A DNA stretch of 51,883 nucleotides, from assembly GCF_002802985.1 (NCBI RefSeq), contig NZ_NVPT01000014.1, positions 1 to 51,883 of the forward strand, given 5' to 3'. The notes beneath the pieces are model-generated. The model worked only from the letters and a program-made list of their open reading frames with translations. It was not told the DNA's origin and made no database searches. The translations under genes and the position numbers were made by a program. This DNA is from Geodermatophilus chilensis. Its GTDB lineage: Bacteria > Actinomycetota > Actinomycetes > Mycobacteriales > Geodermatophilaceae. This document shows, in pieces, positions 7,719-16,391 of this stretch; within the stretch, counting starts at the first letter, position 1; every line of letters starts with the position of its first letter.

Positions 7719-8530
7719 CGCATGACGAGGCCGCCGTCGACGAACAAGCACGCGCCGGTGACGAAGCGGGACCAGCCGCTGGCGAAGTACAACACTGCCC
7801 CGGCGACGTCGTCCGGGGTGGCCAGGCGCCGCAGGGGAGCGGCCTGCTCGAGGGCATCGCGCTGCTCGTCGGTCGCCGTCCGGCTGGAGTCGGTGGGGTG
7901 CACCAGGCCCGGTGCGACGCAGTTCACGGTGATCCCCAAGGGCCCGAGCTCGGTGGCCATGGTGCGCGAGTAGCCCAGGAGTGCGGCCTTGGCGGTCGTG
8001 TAGTCGTGGTAGGGCACGCTGGGGCGCTCGACGAGGTCGGTGACCACGTTGATGATCCGGCCACCGCCGCGGGCCTGCAGGCCGGGCAGCGTCGCTCGGC
8101 AGACGTTGACCGCGCCGCCGAGGCTGCCTTCCAGCTGGCGCTGGTGGTCCTGCCACGACGTCTCCCACGCCGTCCGCCGGGCGAGGGGGTCGAAGGTGTA
8201 GCTGCGCAGGGCGTTGTTCACGACGACGTCCGCGGGGCCGAAACGGTCCTCGACCTCCTCGACCGCGGCCTGGACGGCGTCAGGATCGGTGACGTCGGCC
8301 TGGACGGCGTGCGCCCGCCCCCCAGCAGCCTGGACGTCGGCCACCACGGCTGCGGCCGACACCGCGTCGTGCAGGTAGTTGACCGCGACGGCGGCACCGT
8401 GCGCCCCGAGCGCTCGGGCGATCGCGGCGCCGATGCCGCGGCTGGCCCCGGTCACCAGCGCCACGCGGTCGCGGAGCAGGTCGCTGCGGCCCAGCCCGCC
8501 GTGGTCGCCGGGGGAGGGGAGCGGGCTCAT
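7715..8530 (-). CDS. SDR-family oxidoreductase of the TPP-riboswitch operon
   Basis: 271 residues; ATG 8530 overlaps the LuxC-like gene's TGA (ATGA). TGASRGIG at 27-34 binds the cofactor, and Ala/Asn in AVAVNY suggests NADP use as in FabG-like proteins. VVNNALRS replaces the usual NNAG. The catalytic Tyr177 and Lys181 (YTTAK) are present, but the residue 13 before Tyr is Thr164 (NVVTD) rather than Ser. The C-terminus is complete (FVTGACLFVDGG). Placed after an acyl activation and acyl reduction pair, it most simply reduces the aldehyde they make to an alcohol. This is inferred from order and coupling only. Confidence 0.85.
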   Translation of the reverse strand: MSPLPSPGDHGGLGRSDLLRDRVALVTGASRGIGAAIARALGAHGAAVAVNYLHDAVSAAAVVADVQAAGGRAHAVQADVTDPDAVQAAVEEVEDRFGPADVVVNNALRSYTFDPLARRTAWETSWQDHQRQLEGSLGGAVNVCRATLPGLQARGGGRIINVVTDLVERPSVPYHDYTTAKAALLGYSRTMATELGPLGITVNCVAPGLVHPTDSSRTATDEQRDALEQAAPLRRLATPDDVAGAVLYFASGWSRFVTGACLFVDGGLVMR

Positions 8531-10059
8531 CGCCGTCCGCCGGCGTCCGCGGGCCGCGACGGCCGGGTCCACTCGGGGTCGTACCGTTCCACGTCCACTT
8601 CGGCTGCGCCTTCGACGTCGGTCCACCGCACGAGGGCCGCGAGGCTGCCTCGGCCGTCGTGGTGCCAACCCGCGGCCGGTCGGGGCATCTGCCCGACGGC
8701 GCAGACGCGGTCCACTCCGCACCGGCCCAGCAGCGAGGCCCAGGTGTCCAGGCGATCCGGCGCGCACGCGACGCCGGCGGTCTGCAGGTAGCGGCGCAGC
8801 GGCAGCAGCAGCGGGACGACGTCCTGGAGGCCGTCGACCGGGTGCACACGCACGACCCGGTTCAGCGGTGAGGGCTCGAACCGCTCAGGGTGCTCCTCGA
8901 GCACGACCGTCCACGCGGTGCTCCTGCTGCTGGTGACGACCTGCACACCCGGGTCGTCATAGGAGCGGAGCTCGTACCGGGAGCGGACCGCGGCGACGGC
9001 CGCGCTCTCCTCCAGGCCCAGTCGGGCCCGCGGTCGAGCGCGCTCGTAGTGGTCCATCTCCGCGGCCAGCGCCGCCGTGAAGGTGCGTGGATCGACGGCT
9101 CCCCCGCGCTCGACGAAGACCGCGTGCGGGGACAGGCAGCCCTGCTGGTCGTACTGGGACACGTCCCGGGCGACGCGGCGGGCCGTCTCGGCGTACCGGG
9201 TCAGCGCCAGCGCCTCGTGCCCGATGACGGCGAAGCTGACCTTGTGCCCGTAGGGCACGAACGGCACGCCCACCGGCACCCGCCGGGCCAGGTCCTCGGT
9301 GGCGCGCAGGCCCGCGGTGGCCATCACCGCGTCCGCGTGGGCGAAGGCCACCTGCTCGACGTCCTCGGCCCCACCGGGCCAGTGGACGATGGCCAGGCAC
9401 CGTCCCAGCCCCGGGTCCTCCTCGGCGATCGTCTGGGCGAACAGCGCCGGGAACAGCGGCTCGGCACCGGCGGACTTGCCGAGCGTCGCGGACTTGACGA
9501 GGAAGGCGCACACGAGGTTCCAGGCGGGTAGGCCGGGGACGTTGCCGGCGAAGAACTGGGTCGTCAGCCGGGGGCCGTAGGCCCGGGAGCGCCCCCCGGC
9601 CCGGTCGGGCTGAAAGCCGTCGAGCACCAGCGGGTTGTCGAAGTCCTGGGCGAGGAAGCGCAGCAGCCGGTCGCGGCGGAAGGTCCTCAGGTGCTCCTTC
9701 AGCCCGCGGCGGACCATGTCGGAGGCGTACCCGGTGATCTGCGGCAGCAGCTGCTCGGCCGCGCGGCGCTGTGGCAGGTCCGGGTCGGACCAACGGGCCA
9801 CGGCCCGGCCCAGTGCCTCCAGCACGTCCATCACCGGGCGGTCGGCCAGCTCCTCGGCCTGGGCCCGCAGCAGCCGCTCGCACAGCACCTCGACGAGCGC
9901 CGGCGTCACCACCGGCCCGCGCAGCGGGACGTCGCCCACGCGGCGCGTCGTCCACTCCAGAGCGGCCAGCTCGGTGTCATCCAGCTGCGGCAGGAAGAAG
10001 GCGTCCAGCGCCTCGAGACCCCTCGCACCCTCCGCCTCCCGCGGGTGCAGCAGGGTCAC
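8527..10059 (-). CDS. LuxC-like acyl-CoA / acyl-protein reductase
   Basis: 510 residues from GTG 10059, which overlaps the LuxE-like gene's TGA (GTGA). Family PF05893 is recognised by QYDQQGCLSPHAVFVE: Cys308 matches the Cys that carries the acyl group in LuxC before NADPH reduction to aldehyde. FFAGNVPGLPAWNLV (about 169-183) is the family's cofactor-side motif, and LVKSATLGKSA follows, as in aldehyde-dehydrogenase-like folds. In luminous bacteria LuxC works with LuxE to turn fatty acid into aldehyde. There is no luxA or luxB here, so the aldehyde serves another purpose. Control by the TPP riboswitch upstream of the operon points to thiamine metabolism. Confidence 0.9.
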   Translation of the reverse strand: MTLLHPREAEGARGLEALDAFFLPQLDDTELAALEWTTRRVGDVPLRGPVVTPALVEVLCERLLRAQAEELADRPVMDVLEALGRAVARWSDPDLPQRRAAEQLLPQITGYASDMVRRGLKEHLRTFRRDRLLRFLAQDFDNPLVLDGFQPDRAGGRSRAYGPRLTTQFFAGNVPGLPAWNLVCAFLVKSATLGKSAGAEPLFPALFAQTIAEEDPGLGRCLAIVHWPGGAEDVEQVAFAHADAVMATAGLRATEDLARRVPVGVPFVPYGHKVSFAVIGHEALALTRYAETARRVARDVSQYDQQGCLSPHAVFVERGGAVDPRTFTAALAAEMDHYERARPRARLGLEESAAVAAVRSRYELRSYDDPGVQVVTSSRSTAWTVVLEEHPERFEPSPLNRVVRVHPVDGLQDVVPLLLPLRRYLQTAGVACAPDRLDTWASLLGRCGVDRVCAVGQMPRPAAGWHHDGRGSLAALVRWTDVEGAAEVDVERYDPEWTRPSRPADAGGRR

Positions 10060-11270
10060 CGTCGATGCCCCCTGTTCGCCGCGAGCAGCTCGTCCAGGGC
10101 GATGGAGCACCCGCGGGCCTCGCTGCCCTGCGCCCGGCCCAGAAGCACGAACTCACGCCCACCGGGCGCGGCGGTGTGATCCGTGGGACCGGCGTCCAGG
10201 CCGCCGCTCGCCGTGAGGTGACCGACGTCCTCGGCGAGGACGGCCAGGCACGAGCCGCGGTTGGCCAGGTCGTAGTGCACCAGCAGCCCGCGCTCGCCCG
10301 GCGCCACCGGCCGGCCGGTGCCGGCGTCGACCACCTGCAGGCGGGCCCACGGCGGCACGGCCTTGATCCGCGGCGACGGGTCGTCCCCGAGCCACGCCCG
10401 CCGCAGCGTCGTGTCGTAGTACTGGGTGCTGATCTCCGTCATCCCGTAGTAGTTGACGCACCACGCGTCCGGGAGGCCCAGCCGCTGGTCGAACGCCGCA
10501 CGCAGTGCCTCACCCGAGACCTCCCGGGACCGGCCCTTGAAGCCGCCGGTGTCCAGCAGCCGGCTGCCGGGCGGCAGCCGGAACGCGGTGCCCGTGGCCT
10601 CCAGCGCATCGAGGAGGTGCACGTACGCGAACGAGGTCCCCAGCAGCCCCACCGGCACCCCGTCGCGCTCGGCCTCCGTCAGGGCGGCGACGAGCCCGTC
10701 GAGGTCCAGGCCGTCGGCGCTGACGAAGGTGCCGCTCCCCGAAGCGCCGAAGGAGTCGACCAGGCGCCCGAGGAAGTAGGCGAGGGAGGAGTGTGGCTGC
10801 TGTGCCGGCGGCGGGTTGAGCACCAGCAGCCGCAGCTCGTCCCTGTCCGGCAGGAACCAGTGCCGGAAGCTGGCGCGCAGCGAGGCGTCGTACAGGTGCA
10901 GGTGCGGGTGGTGGTTGCGCCCGCGCCGGCTCGGGTCAGTGCTGCCGCTGGTCGTGAAGACCGCCGCTGCCTCCCCCGGCGGGTCGCATGACAGCGTCAG
11001 CTCCTTGAAGGCGCTCAGCGGCACGGGCGGGACCTGCCGCCAGCTCTGCACGCGCCCGGGTTCGGCCCCCCGCGCCCGGCAGTAGCGCCGGTAGGGGCGG
11101 TTGCGCTCGTACTGGTCGGCGAACAGGTCCAGCGCCAGCCGGTCGAACTCCGCCTCCTGCGCCTGTGTCGGGCCGGCGTCGTCCCAGTCCTGGACAGAAC
11201 GCTCGATCCAGGTGACCAGCCGCCGGTCCAGCTCACCGAGCTGGGAGACCGCCGGACCCGAGCCGCTCAC
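10056..11270 (-). CDS. LuxE-like acyl-protein synthetase (AMP-forming)
   Basis: 404 residues from GTG 11270, overlapping the symporter's TGA (GTGA). PF04443-type adenylate-forming enzyme: TTSGST at 106-111 is the phosphate-binding loop and YGMTE at 275-279 the adenylation motif. ARGCSIALDE near the end places Cys388 where LuxE carries its acyl-thioester. LuxE activates a carboxylic acid with ATP, then passes the acyl group through this Cys to LuxC. The residues between 150 and 245 are not diagnostic of chain length, so the acid could be small or aromatic. The longer frame upstream is a shadow of the symporter gene. Confidence 0.9.
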   Translation of the reverse strand: MSGSGPAVSQLGELDRRLVTWIERSVQDWDDAGPTQAQEAEFDRLALDLFADQYERNRPYRRYCRARGAEPGRVQSWRQVPPVPLSAFKELTLSCDPPGEAAAVFTTSGSTDPSRRGRNHHPHLHLYDASLRASFRHWFLPDRDELRLLVLNPPPAQQPHSSLAYFLGRLVDSFGASGSGTFVSADGLDLDGLVAALTEAERDGVPVGLLGTSFAYVHLLDALEATGTAFRLPPGSRLLDTGGFKGRSREVSGEALRAAFDQRLGLPDAWCVNYYGMTEISTQYYDTTLRRAWLGDDPSPRIKAVPPWARLQVVDAGTGRPVAPGERGLLVHYDLANRGSCLAVLAEDVGHLTASGGLDAGPTDHTAAPGGREFVLLGRAQGSEARGCSIALDELLAANRGHRR

Positions 11271-12706
11271 CGCGCCACCTGCTCGTCTACGGGCCGGTCC
11301 AGCGGCCGGACCCGGCGCGAGAGCTCCTGCAGGTCCGTGCTGCGCCGGCCGAGGAGGGAGACGAGCACCGTCACCGCGGTGGACGCCGTCAGGGCCGCCG
11401 CGAAGGGCGGCAACGACAGGCCGCCGGCGAACGTGGCGATGTCCACGGCCGCGGCGAGGGACCCTCCGGCGACCAGACCGTGGACCAGGGCGCCGACGAG
11501 ACCGGCCACGGCTCCGGCGACCGCGGCAGCCGGCGTGGCCCGGCGCCACAGCCCGAGGAAGGCGGGCGCGATGGTCGCCGCGCAGAGCAGGTCGGCGACC
11601 AGGAACAGCCGCAGCACCGACAGCCCCTGGAAGGCCACCACCGCCGGCACCACGGTGAGCAGCACCACGAGCACCCGGGCGCCACGCAGCCCCAGCCGCG
11701 GCGCCTCGGTCACCACGGCCGCGGCGAGACCGCCCTGCAGCGTGTCGACGGTGGAGGTCACCAGGGCCACGGTGAAGACCAGGACGATGAGCAGCACCCA
11801 CTGCTCGGCCCCTGCCAGCAGCGCGAAGAACGGCACCGGCGGGCTGCCGAGGTCCACCGCCGAGGCCGCGGCCAGGAGACCCACCAGGCCCGCGGGCAGC
11901 ACCACGAGGACGCGCGCCGCAGCCCCGAGCAGCGCCCCGCGGGTCAGGGCCCGCTCGTCGCGCGCCGACCACACCCGCTGCCAGTAGCCGTTGTGGAACA
12001 GGCTGGTGGCCAGGACGGCCACGACCAGGGTGGCCGCCCCCTCCAGCCCCGCGCCGTCGACGTCGAGCAGCCGCCCGGCACCCTGGGGCTCCGAGCCCGG
12101 CAGTGCACGGACGGCGACGAGGCCGACCACGCCGAGCAGCAGCAGGAGCAACCAGCCCTGCCACACGTCGGTGCGGATGGAGGCCCGGAGCCCCCCATGG
12201 GCGGTGTACAGCGTGGTGACCGCGGCGACGGCGACCACGCCCGCCCGCGGGTCCAGGCCGGACAGGCGCCCCAGCACCGCCCCGGTCGCGGTCAGCTCCG
12301 CGGCCAGCGCCACGAGCATGTACACCAGCGAGATCCCCAGCACGTACGCGTGCATCCCGCGTCCGAAGCGCAGCCGCACGAACTCCACCAGGTTGTGCCC
12401 CCGGGGGACCAGCGCCCGCAGGCGGCGGCCGAGCACCACCAGTGCGAGCAGGGGCAGGGTGATGGCCACGGCGTAGCCCACCACCCCCGCCAGGCCCACC
12501 GAGGCGCCCACCTCCGGTGGCGCGAACAGCACCCAGGCGCCGACCCCGGAGGCGAAAAAGGACAGGCCCAGCGCGCTGGCGCCCTGAGTGCCCCGCGCGA
12601 CAGCGAACTCCTCCAGGTCCCGATCGCGGCCGACCGCGAGGCCCACGCCGGCGAACAACAGCAGCACGGCAGCCACGGCCACCACGGTCACGGGGATGCC
12701 CACCAC
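11267..12706 (-). CDS. Sodium:solute symporter (SSS family) under TPP riboswitch
   Basis: 479 residues, about 13 membrane helices, with the SSS-type segments SFFASGVGAWVLFAPPEVG, PRGHNLVEF and STVDTLQGG. The start is GTG 12706: GGAGGG, which is the 3' edge of the riboswitch, lies 7 bases upstream. The ATG at 12727 is inside the aptamer and is not the start. SSS proteins import organic acids, sugars, amino acids or vitamins with sodium. Symporters of this kind under TPP riboswitches (ThiV in other bacteria, from memory) have been predicted to carry thiamine precursors. First gene of a tightly overlapping operon with LuxE-, LuxC- and SDR-type genes. Confidence 0.9.
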   Translation of the reverse strand: MVGIPVTVVAVAAVLLLFAGVGLAVGRDRDLEEFAVARGTQGASALGLSFFASGVGAWVLFAPPEVGASVGLAGVVGYAVAITLPLLALVVLGRRLRALVPRGHNLVEFVRLRFGRGMHAYVLGISLVYMLVALAAELTATGAVLGRLSGLDPRAGVVAVAAVTTLYTAHGGLRASIRTDVWQGWLLLLLLGVVGLVAVRALPGSEPQGAGRLLDVDGAGLEGAATLVVAVLATSLFHNGYWQRVWSARDERALTRGALLGAAARVLVVLPAGLVGLLAAASAVDLGSPPVPFFALLAGAEQWVLLIVLVFTVALVTSTVDTLQGGLAAAVVTEAPRLGLRGARVLVVLLTVVPAVVAFQGLSVLRLFLVADLLCAATIAPAFLGLWRRATPAAAVAGAVAGLVGALVHGLVAGGSLAAAVDIATFAGGLSLPPFAAALTASTAVTVLVSLLGRRSTDLQELSRRVRPLDRPVDEQVAR

Positions 12707-12711
12707 GTCGA

Positions 12712-12804
12712 GTCCCTCCGCCGGCATTACCCGGACAGGTTCCTGCGGTCGGCGACGCGTCCAGCCGCCCTCTCAGCCCGGTCTGCCCGAGCTCCCGCTC
12801 TCCA
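12712..12804 (-). promoter_or_regulatory. TPP riboswitch (THI element)
   Basis: On the minus strand, 5' to 3': stem GCUCGG / CCGGGC around GCAGA (P3), then the invariant CUGAGAG; a GC-rich variable arm (GGCGGCUGGACGCGUCGCC); GGAACCUGU; stem CCGG GUAAUG CCGG (P5); then CGGAGGGA. All conserved parts of the thiamine-pyrophosphate aptamer are present in order and spacing. The terminal GGAGGG is also the ribosome site for the GTG at 12706, so TPP binding should block translation of the symporter and, by coupling, the operon behind it. Confidence 0.95.
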
Positions 12805-12810
12805 GCACGG

Positions 12811-12816
12811 ACAGTA
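12811..12816 (-). promoter_or_regulatory. -10 box for the riboswitch operon
   Basis: TACTGT on the minus strand lies about 7 bases before the predicted 5' end of the riboswitch, which suits a TANNNT -10 element. No clear -35 is visible. Confidence 0.5.
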
Positions 12817-12894
12817 CCCAAGCACCGCGCGCCTGCGCCGGGCGGAGGGCGTCTGGCGACCCCGCGGCCATGGAGCCTCCTGAAGGCGGGACGC

Positions 12895-12911
12895 CAGCCA
12901 CGAGGTGGCTG
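12895..12911 (-). terminator. Weak hairpin after the biotin operon
   Basis: CAGCCAC and GTGGCTG pair over 7 bases around GAG, about 110 bases beyond the bioD stop. It may end the biotin transcript before the riboswitch promoter. There is no T tract, and the rest of 12817-13017 shows nothing else. Confidence 0.35.
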
Positions 12912-13017
12912 CCCTGCGCTGTCCTCAAGGGCGCGGTCGTTCCACGTCATGAGCTCCTGCCCCACCGTGCACGGCCGATCGGTGCGCTGTTCGCCGCCGC
13001 TCGCCGCGGCAGGTGGG

Positions 13018-13719
13018 TCACCGCCGCTGGGGGGAGGCCAACCACCTGGGGGCGGCCGCGCGGAACACCTCCGTTGCCAGGTGGCCCGCTCCGGCCGGTA
13101 TGCGGCCGAGCAGTGGAACGCGGATCCGGGACAGGTCCTCGAGGTTGCAGTGCTCGGCCAGGCCGGGCTCGGCCGGCCAGGAACCGATGACGAGACCGGC
13201 GGGTTCCAGGTCGCGGGCACGCAGTGCCTCGACGGTCAGCTCGGTGTGGTTCAGCGTGCCGAGCCCGGCGGCCACCACGACCAGGACGGCTGGCTCCACC
13301 CCGGCGGCGCGGACGGCCAGGGTGAGGTCGGCGACCGTACCGCCGTCGGCGTCCAGACGGACGAGGAGTCCACCGGCTCCCTCGACCAGGACGACGTCGT
13401 GCGTGTCTGCGAGCTCGACGACCCTCGCGGCGGTGTCCTGCACGGCCGGCAGCGCCAGTCCTGCGCGCCTCGCCGCAGTGTCGGGGGCCAGTGGCTCGGG
13501 CAGTCGGACCGGCTCCACGACCGTGTGCGCTCCGCCGAGCCGCTGCACCACCGCGAGGTCACCGGGCTCGTCGGCCTGGACGCCGGTCTGCGCCGGCTTG
13601 ACCGCGGCGACCCGCAGCCCGTCGGCGGTGGCACGGGCGGCGAGCGCCGCGGTGACGATCGTCTTGCCGACATCGGTGCCGGTCCCGGTGACGACGACGA
13701 TGCGTCCGTCCACGGTCAT
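13018..13719 (-). CDS. bioD: Dethiobiotin synthetase
   Basis: 233 residues; ATG 13719 overlaps the bioF stop as ATGA. GTGTDVGKT at 12-20 is the ATP-binding P-loop of BioD, KPAQTG holds the substrate-side Lys, and VEGAGGLLVRL is the second signature. It forms the ureido ring of dethiobiotin from DAPA, carbon dioxide and ATP. Last gene of the biotin operon. Confidence 0.96.
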   Translation of the reverse strand: MTVDGRIVVVTGTGTDVGKTIVTAALAARATADGLRVAAVKPAQTGVQADEPGDLAVVQRLGGAHTVVEPVRLPEPLAPDTAARRAGLALPAVQDTAARVVELADTHDVVLVEGAGGLLVRLDADGGTVADLTLAVRAAGVEPAVLVVVAAGLGTLNHTELTVEALRARDLEPAGLVIGSWPAEPGLAEHCNLEDLSRIRVPLLGRIPAGAGHLATEVFRAAAPRWLASPQRR

Positions 13720-14861
13720 CGTCGGTCGGCGAGGACGGACCGAACCGTGTCGGTGGCGCGGTCCAGCGCCGTGCCGGCCAGGGTGGCACGGGCGGTGAAG
13801 CGCATGCGGCTGATGCCGTCGGGCACCGACGGCGGACGGAAGCAGCCCACCCGCACACCCCGCTCCGCGAAGGCCTCCGCGGCGGCGACCGCGGCGTCGG
13901 GTGAGGGCATCGGCACCGACAGGACGGCGCCGTCGGCCGGCGGCATGCCAGCGGCGTCGGCCAGTGCCCGAGCGGCGGTGCGCACGGCGGCGATCCGTTC
14001 CGGCTCCTGCTGCAGCACGTCCAGCGCGGCGACCGCGGCCGCAGCCGCAGCGGGGTTGAGGCCGGTGTCGAAGATGAACGGCCGGGCCGTGTTGACCAGG
14101 TGTTCGACGATCTCGGGGGCGCCCAGGACGGCGCCACCCTGGCTGCCCAGGGCCTTGGACAGGGTGACCGTGACGACGACGTCGGGACGGCCGGCCAGCC
14201 CGAGTGCGGCCAGCAGGCCCTGGCCTCGGTCACCGCAGACGCCGATGCCGTGGGCTTCGTCGACGACCAGCACGCCGCCGTGGCGGTGGGTGACCTCGGC
14301 CAGCTCGGCCAGCGGCGCGGCGTCGCCCAGCACCGAGAACACCGATTCGGTGAGCACCAGGGCGTGGGGCTCCGACCGGGCGGCCAGCGCGGCCTCGACC
14401 GCGGCGACATCGCCGTGCGGGACCACCTGCACGCGGGCGCGGGCGAGGCGGCAGGCGTCGACCAGCGAGGCGTGGACGTGTGCGTCGGAGACGACCACCG
14501 CATCCTGGCCGGCCAGGGCCGTGACGACGCCGAGGTTGGCCAGGTATCCGGAGGAGAAGACCAGCGCCGCCGGCTGCGCGCAGTGCCGCGCCAGCGCGGC
14601 CTCGAGTTCCACGTGCAGGTCGAGGGTGCCCGTCACCAGCCGAGAGGCCCCCGAACCAGCTCCCCAGCGGTGGGTCGCGGCGGCGGCGGCCCCGGTGACG
14701 CGCGGATCAGTGGCCAGGCCCAGGTAGTCGTTGCCGGCCAGGTCGAGCGTGGGGGTACCGGCGGCGCGAGGGCGGAGTACCCGGGTCAGGCCGGCCTCGT
14801 CGCGCTTGGCGGCCTCGGCGCGCAGCCGCTCGAGGAAGGCCGACTCGGACGTCTCGGTCAC
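13716..14861 (-). CDS. bioF: 8-amino-7-oxononanoate synthase
   Basis: 381 residues from GTG 14861, overlapping bioA's stop (GTGA). A PLP enzyme of the alpha-oxoamine synthase family: [10 protein letters not shown] near the active site, [10 protein letters not shown] for the PLP-binding Asp and His, and [11 protein letters not shown] with the Schiff-base Lys. It joins pimeloyl-thioester and alanine to give 8-amino-7-oxononanoate, the first committed ring-forming step of biotin synthesis. The long frame to 15329 is a shadow within bioA. No pimeloyl-making gene (bioC, bioH or bioW) lies nearby. Confidence 0.96.
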   Translation of the reverse strand: MTETSESAFLERLRAEAAKRDEAGLTRVLRPRAAGTPTLDLAGNDYLGLATDPRVTGAAAAATHRWGAGSGASRLVTGTLDLHVELEAALARHCAQPAALVFSSGYLANLGVVTALAGQDAVVVSDAHVHASLVDACRLARARVQVVPHGDVAAVEAALAARSEPHALVLTESVFSVLGDAAPLAELAEVTHRHGGVLVVDEAHGIGVCGDRGQGLLAALGLAGRPDVVVTVTLSKALGSQGGAVLGAPEIVEHLVNTARPFIFDTGLNPAAAAAAVAALDVLQQEPERIAAVRTAARALADAAGMPPADGAVLSVPMPSPDAAVAAAEAFAERGVRVGCFRPPSVPDGISRMRFTARATLAGTALDRATDTVRSVLADRR

Positions 14862-16195
14862 GAGGCCACCGCCCTCACCGCCGCCACGACCCCCCGGCTG
14901 ATCGTCGCCACGTCGTCCTCGCTGCTGATGTAGGGCGGCATCGTGTACACGAGGTCGCGGAAGGGACGCAGCCACACGCCCGCAGCAAGCGCGGCCTCGG
15001 TGGCCCGGGCCACGTCGACCGGGGTGCGGGTCTGCACCACGCCGACGGCGCCGAGCACGCGGACGTCGGCCACGCCGGGAAGGTCCGCCGCGGACGCGAG
15101 CCCCTCCGTCAGTCCCCGCTCGATGCGGTCGATGCCGGCGGCCCAGTCCTGGCCGGTGAGCAGGTCCAGGCTGGCCGAGGCCACCGCGCAGGCCAGCGGG
15201 TTGGCCATGAAGGTCGGACCGTGCATCAGCGCACCGGCCGGTTGCGCACACACCTCCTCGGCCACGGCGGTGGTGCACAGGACTGCGGCCAGCGAGAGAT
15301 AGCCGCCGGTCAGCGCTTTGCCGACGCACAGGATGTCGGGGACCACCCCGGCGTGTTCGGCGGCGAACATCGTGCCCGTGCGGCCGAAGCCGGTGGCGAT
15401 CTCGTCGAGGATGAGGGGCACTTCGTGATCGTCACAGAGCCGGCGCAGGACCCGCAGGCACTCGGGGCTGTAGACGTGCATGCCGCCGGCGCCCTGCAGG
15501 ACCGGCTCCACGATCACCGCCGCCAGATCAGCGGCATGCTGCTCGAACAGCCGCGTCGTCTCCGCGGTCCACGCGTCGAGTTCTGCATCCCCCGGCGCAC
15601 GGTCGAACCCACCGGGCGGCCGCGGCGCGAACACCTGCTCCGGCAGGACCCCGGCGAACAGTGAGTGCATCCCCCCGACCGGGTCGCACACGCTCATCGC
15701 GTCGAACGTGTCGCCGTGGTAGCCACCGCGCACGGTGAACTGCCGCCGGCGCCGCGGCTGCCCGCGGCCCACCGCCCGCTGCAGGGCCATCTTGAGGGCG
15801 ACCTCCACGGCCACCGAGCCGGAGTCGCAGAGGAAGACGTGCCGGAGCGGGTCCGGCGCGAGGGCGAGCAGGCGCTCCACCAGGCCGACGGCTGGAGCGT
15901 GCGTGAGGCCGCCGAACATCACATGCGACATCGACGCGAGCTGGTCGCGGGCGGCGGCGTCGAGGACGGGGTGGCGGTAGCCGTGGATCGCACACCACCA
16001 CGAGGACATGCCGTCGATGACGTCGCCGTACCCGGCCAGACGCAGCCGCGCTCCTTCGGCGGACTCCACCACCCGCACCGGTGAGGGGGCGGTCATCGAG
16101 GCGTAGGGATGCCAGAGGTGTGCGCGGTCGACGGCCAGCAGCCGGCCGAGGTCGGCGTCCGGGCCGGCGGCCAGCTCGCCGCGGGCCGTGGTCAC
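14858..16195 (-). CDS. bioA: Adenosylmethionine-8-amino-7-oxononanoate aminotransferase
   Basis: 445 residues from GTG 16195, overlapping the bsaP stop (GTGA). [22 protein letters not shown] and HVMFGGLTH are BioA hallmarks; the Trp-Trp pair helps bind SAM as amino donor. [13 protein letters not shown] carries the PLP-binding Asp and [11 protein letters not shown] the Schiff-base Lys. It converts 8-amino-7-oxononanoate to 7,8-diaminononanoate. It is complete, with PYISSEDD near the C-terminus as usual. Confidence 0.96.
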   Translation of the reverse strand: MTTARGELAAGPDADLGRLLAVDRAHLWHPYASMTAPSPVRVVESAEGARLRLAGYGDVIDGMSSWWCAIHGYRHPVLDAAARDQLASMSHVMFGGLTHAPAVGLVERLLALAPDPLRHVFLCDSGSVAVEVALKMALQRAVGRGQPRRRRQFTVRGGYHGDTFDAMSVCDPVGGMHSLFAGVLPEQVFAPRPPGGFDRAPGDAELDAWTAETTRLFEQHAADLAAVIVEPVLQGAGGMHVYSPECLRVLRRLCDDHEVPLILDEIATGFGRTGTMFAAEHAGVVPDILCVGKALTGGYLSLAAVLCTTAVAEEVCAQPAGALMHGPTFMANPLACAVASASLDLLTGQDWAAGIDRIERGLTEGLASAADLPGVADVRVLGAVGVVQTRTPVDVARATEAALAAGVWLRPFRDLVYTMPPYISSEDDVATISRGVVAAVRAVAS

Positions 16196-16389
16196 GTACC
16201 GCGCCCGTCGATGCTGCCGTGCTGTACGCAGACCGCCGTCCACGTCAGGGGGGTGATCTGGACCTTCATGCGCCGTCCGCAGCCGGCACAGAAACGCGGC
16301 GGCTCCAGGCCTCGCGCGGTGGAACAGGCAGCGTGGTCGCCATCGGCACGTGACCGACCGCAGCGGTCACAGAAGACCGGAGCGGACAC
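16192..16389 (-). CDS. bsaP: Biotin synthase auxiliary protein BsaP
   Basis: 65 residues from GTG 16389, two bases after bioB ends. Two CXXC pairs (FCDRCG at 7-10 and FCAGCG at about 33-36) plus further Cys at 22 and 54 make a small metal or cluster-binding protein. Size, motif and place directly behind bioB match BsaP, the actinobacterial protein (Rv1590 in Mycobacterium tuberculosis, from memory) needed for biotin synthase activity, thought to help build or protect its auxiliary iron-sulfur cluster. Its GTGA overlap with bioA ties it into the operon. Confidence 0.88.
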   Translation of the reverse strand: MSAPVFCDRCGRSRADGDHAACSTARGLEPPRFCAGCGRRMKVQITPLTWTAVCVQHGSIDGRGT

Positions 16390-16391
16390 GG

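Noticed and set aside
8527-11270. Bioluminescence operon
   Set aside because: LuxC- and LuxE-like genes are present but no luciferase subunits (luxA, luxB) or flavin reductase lie in the operon, and the leader senses TPP.
10056-13220. Open frame of 1054 residues spanning LuxE, the symporter antisense frames and beyond
   Set aside because: Only the part from GTG 11270 resembles a protein family; upstream it is an Arg/Gly/Pro-rich shadow of the symporter gene and contains the riboswitch.
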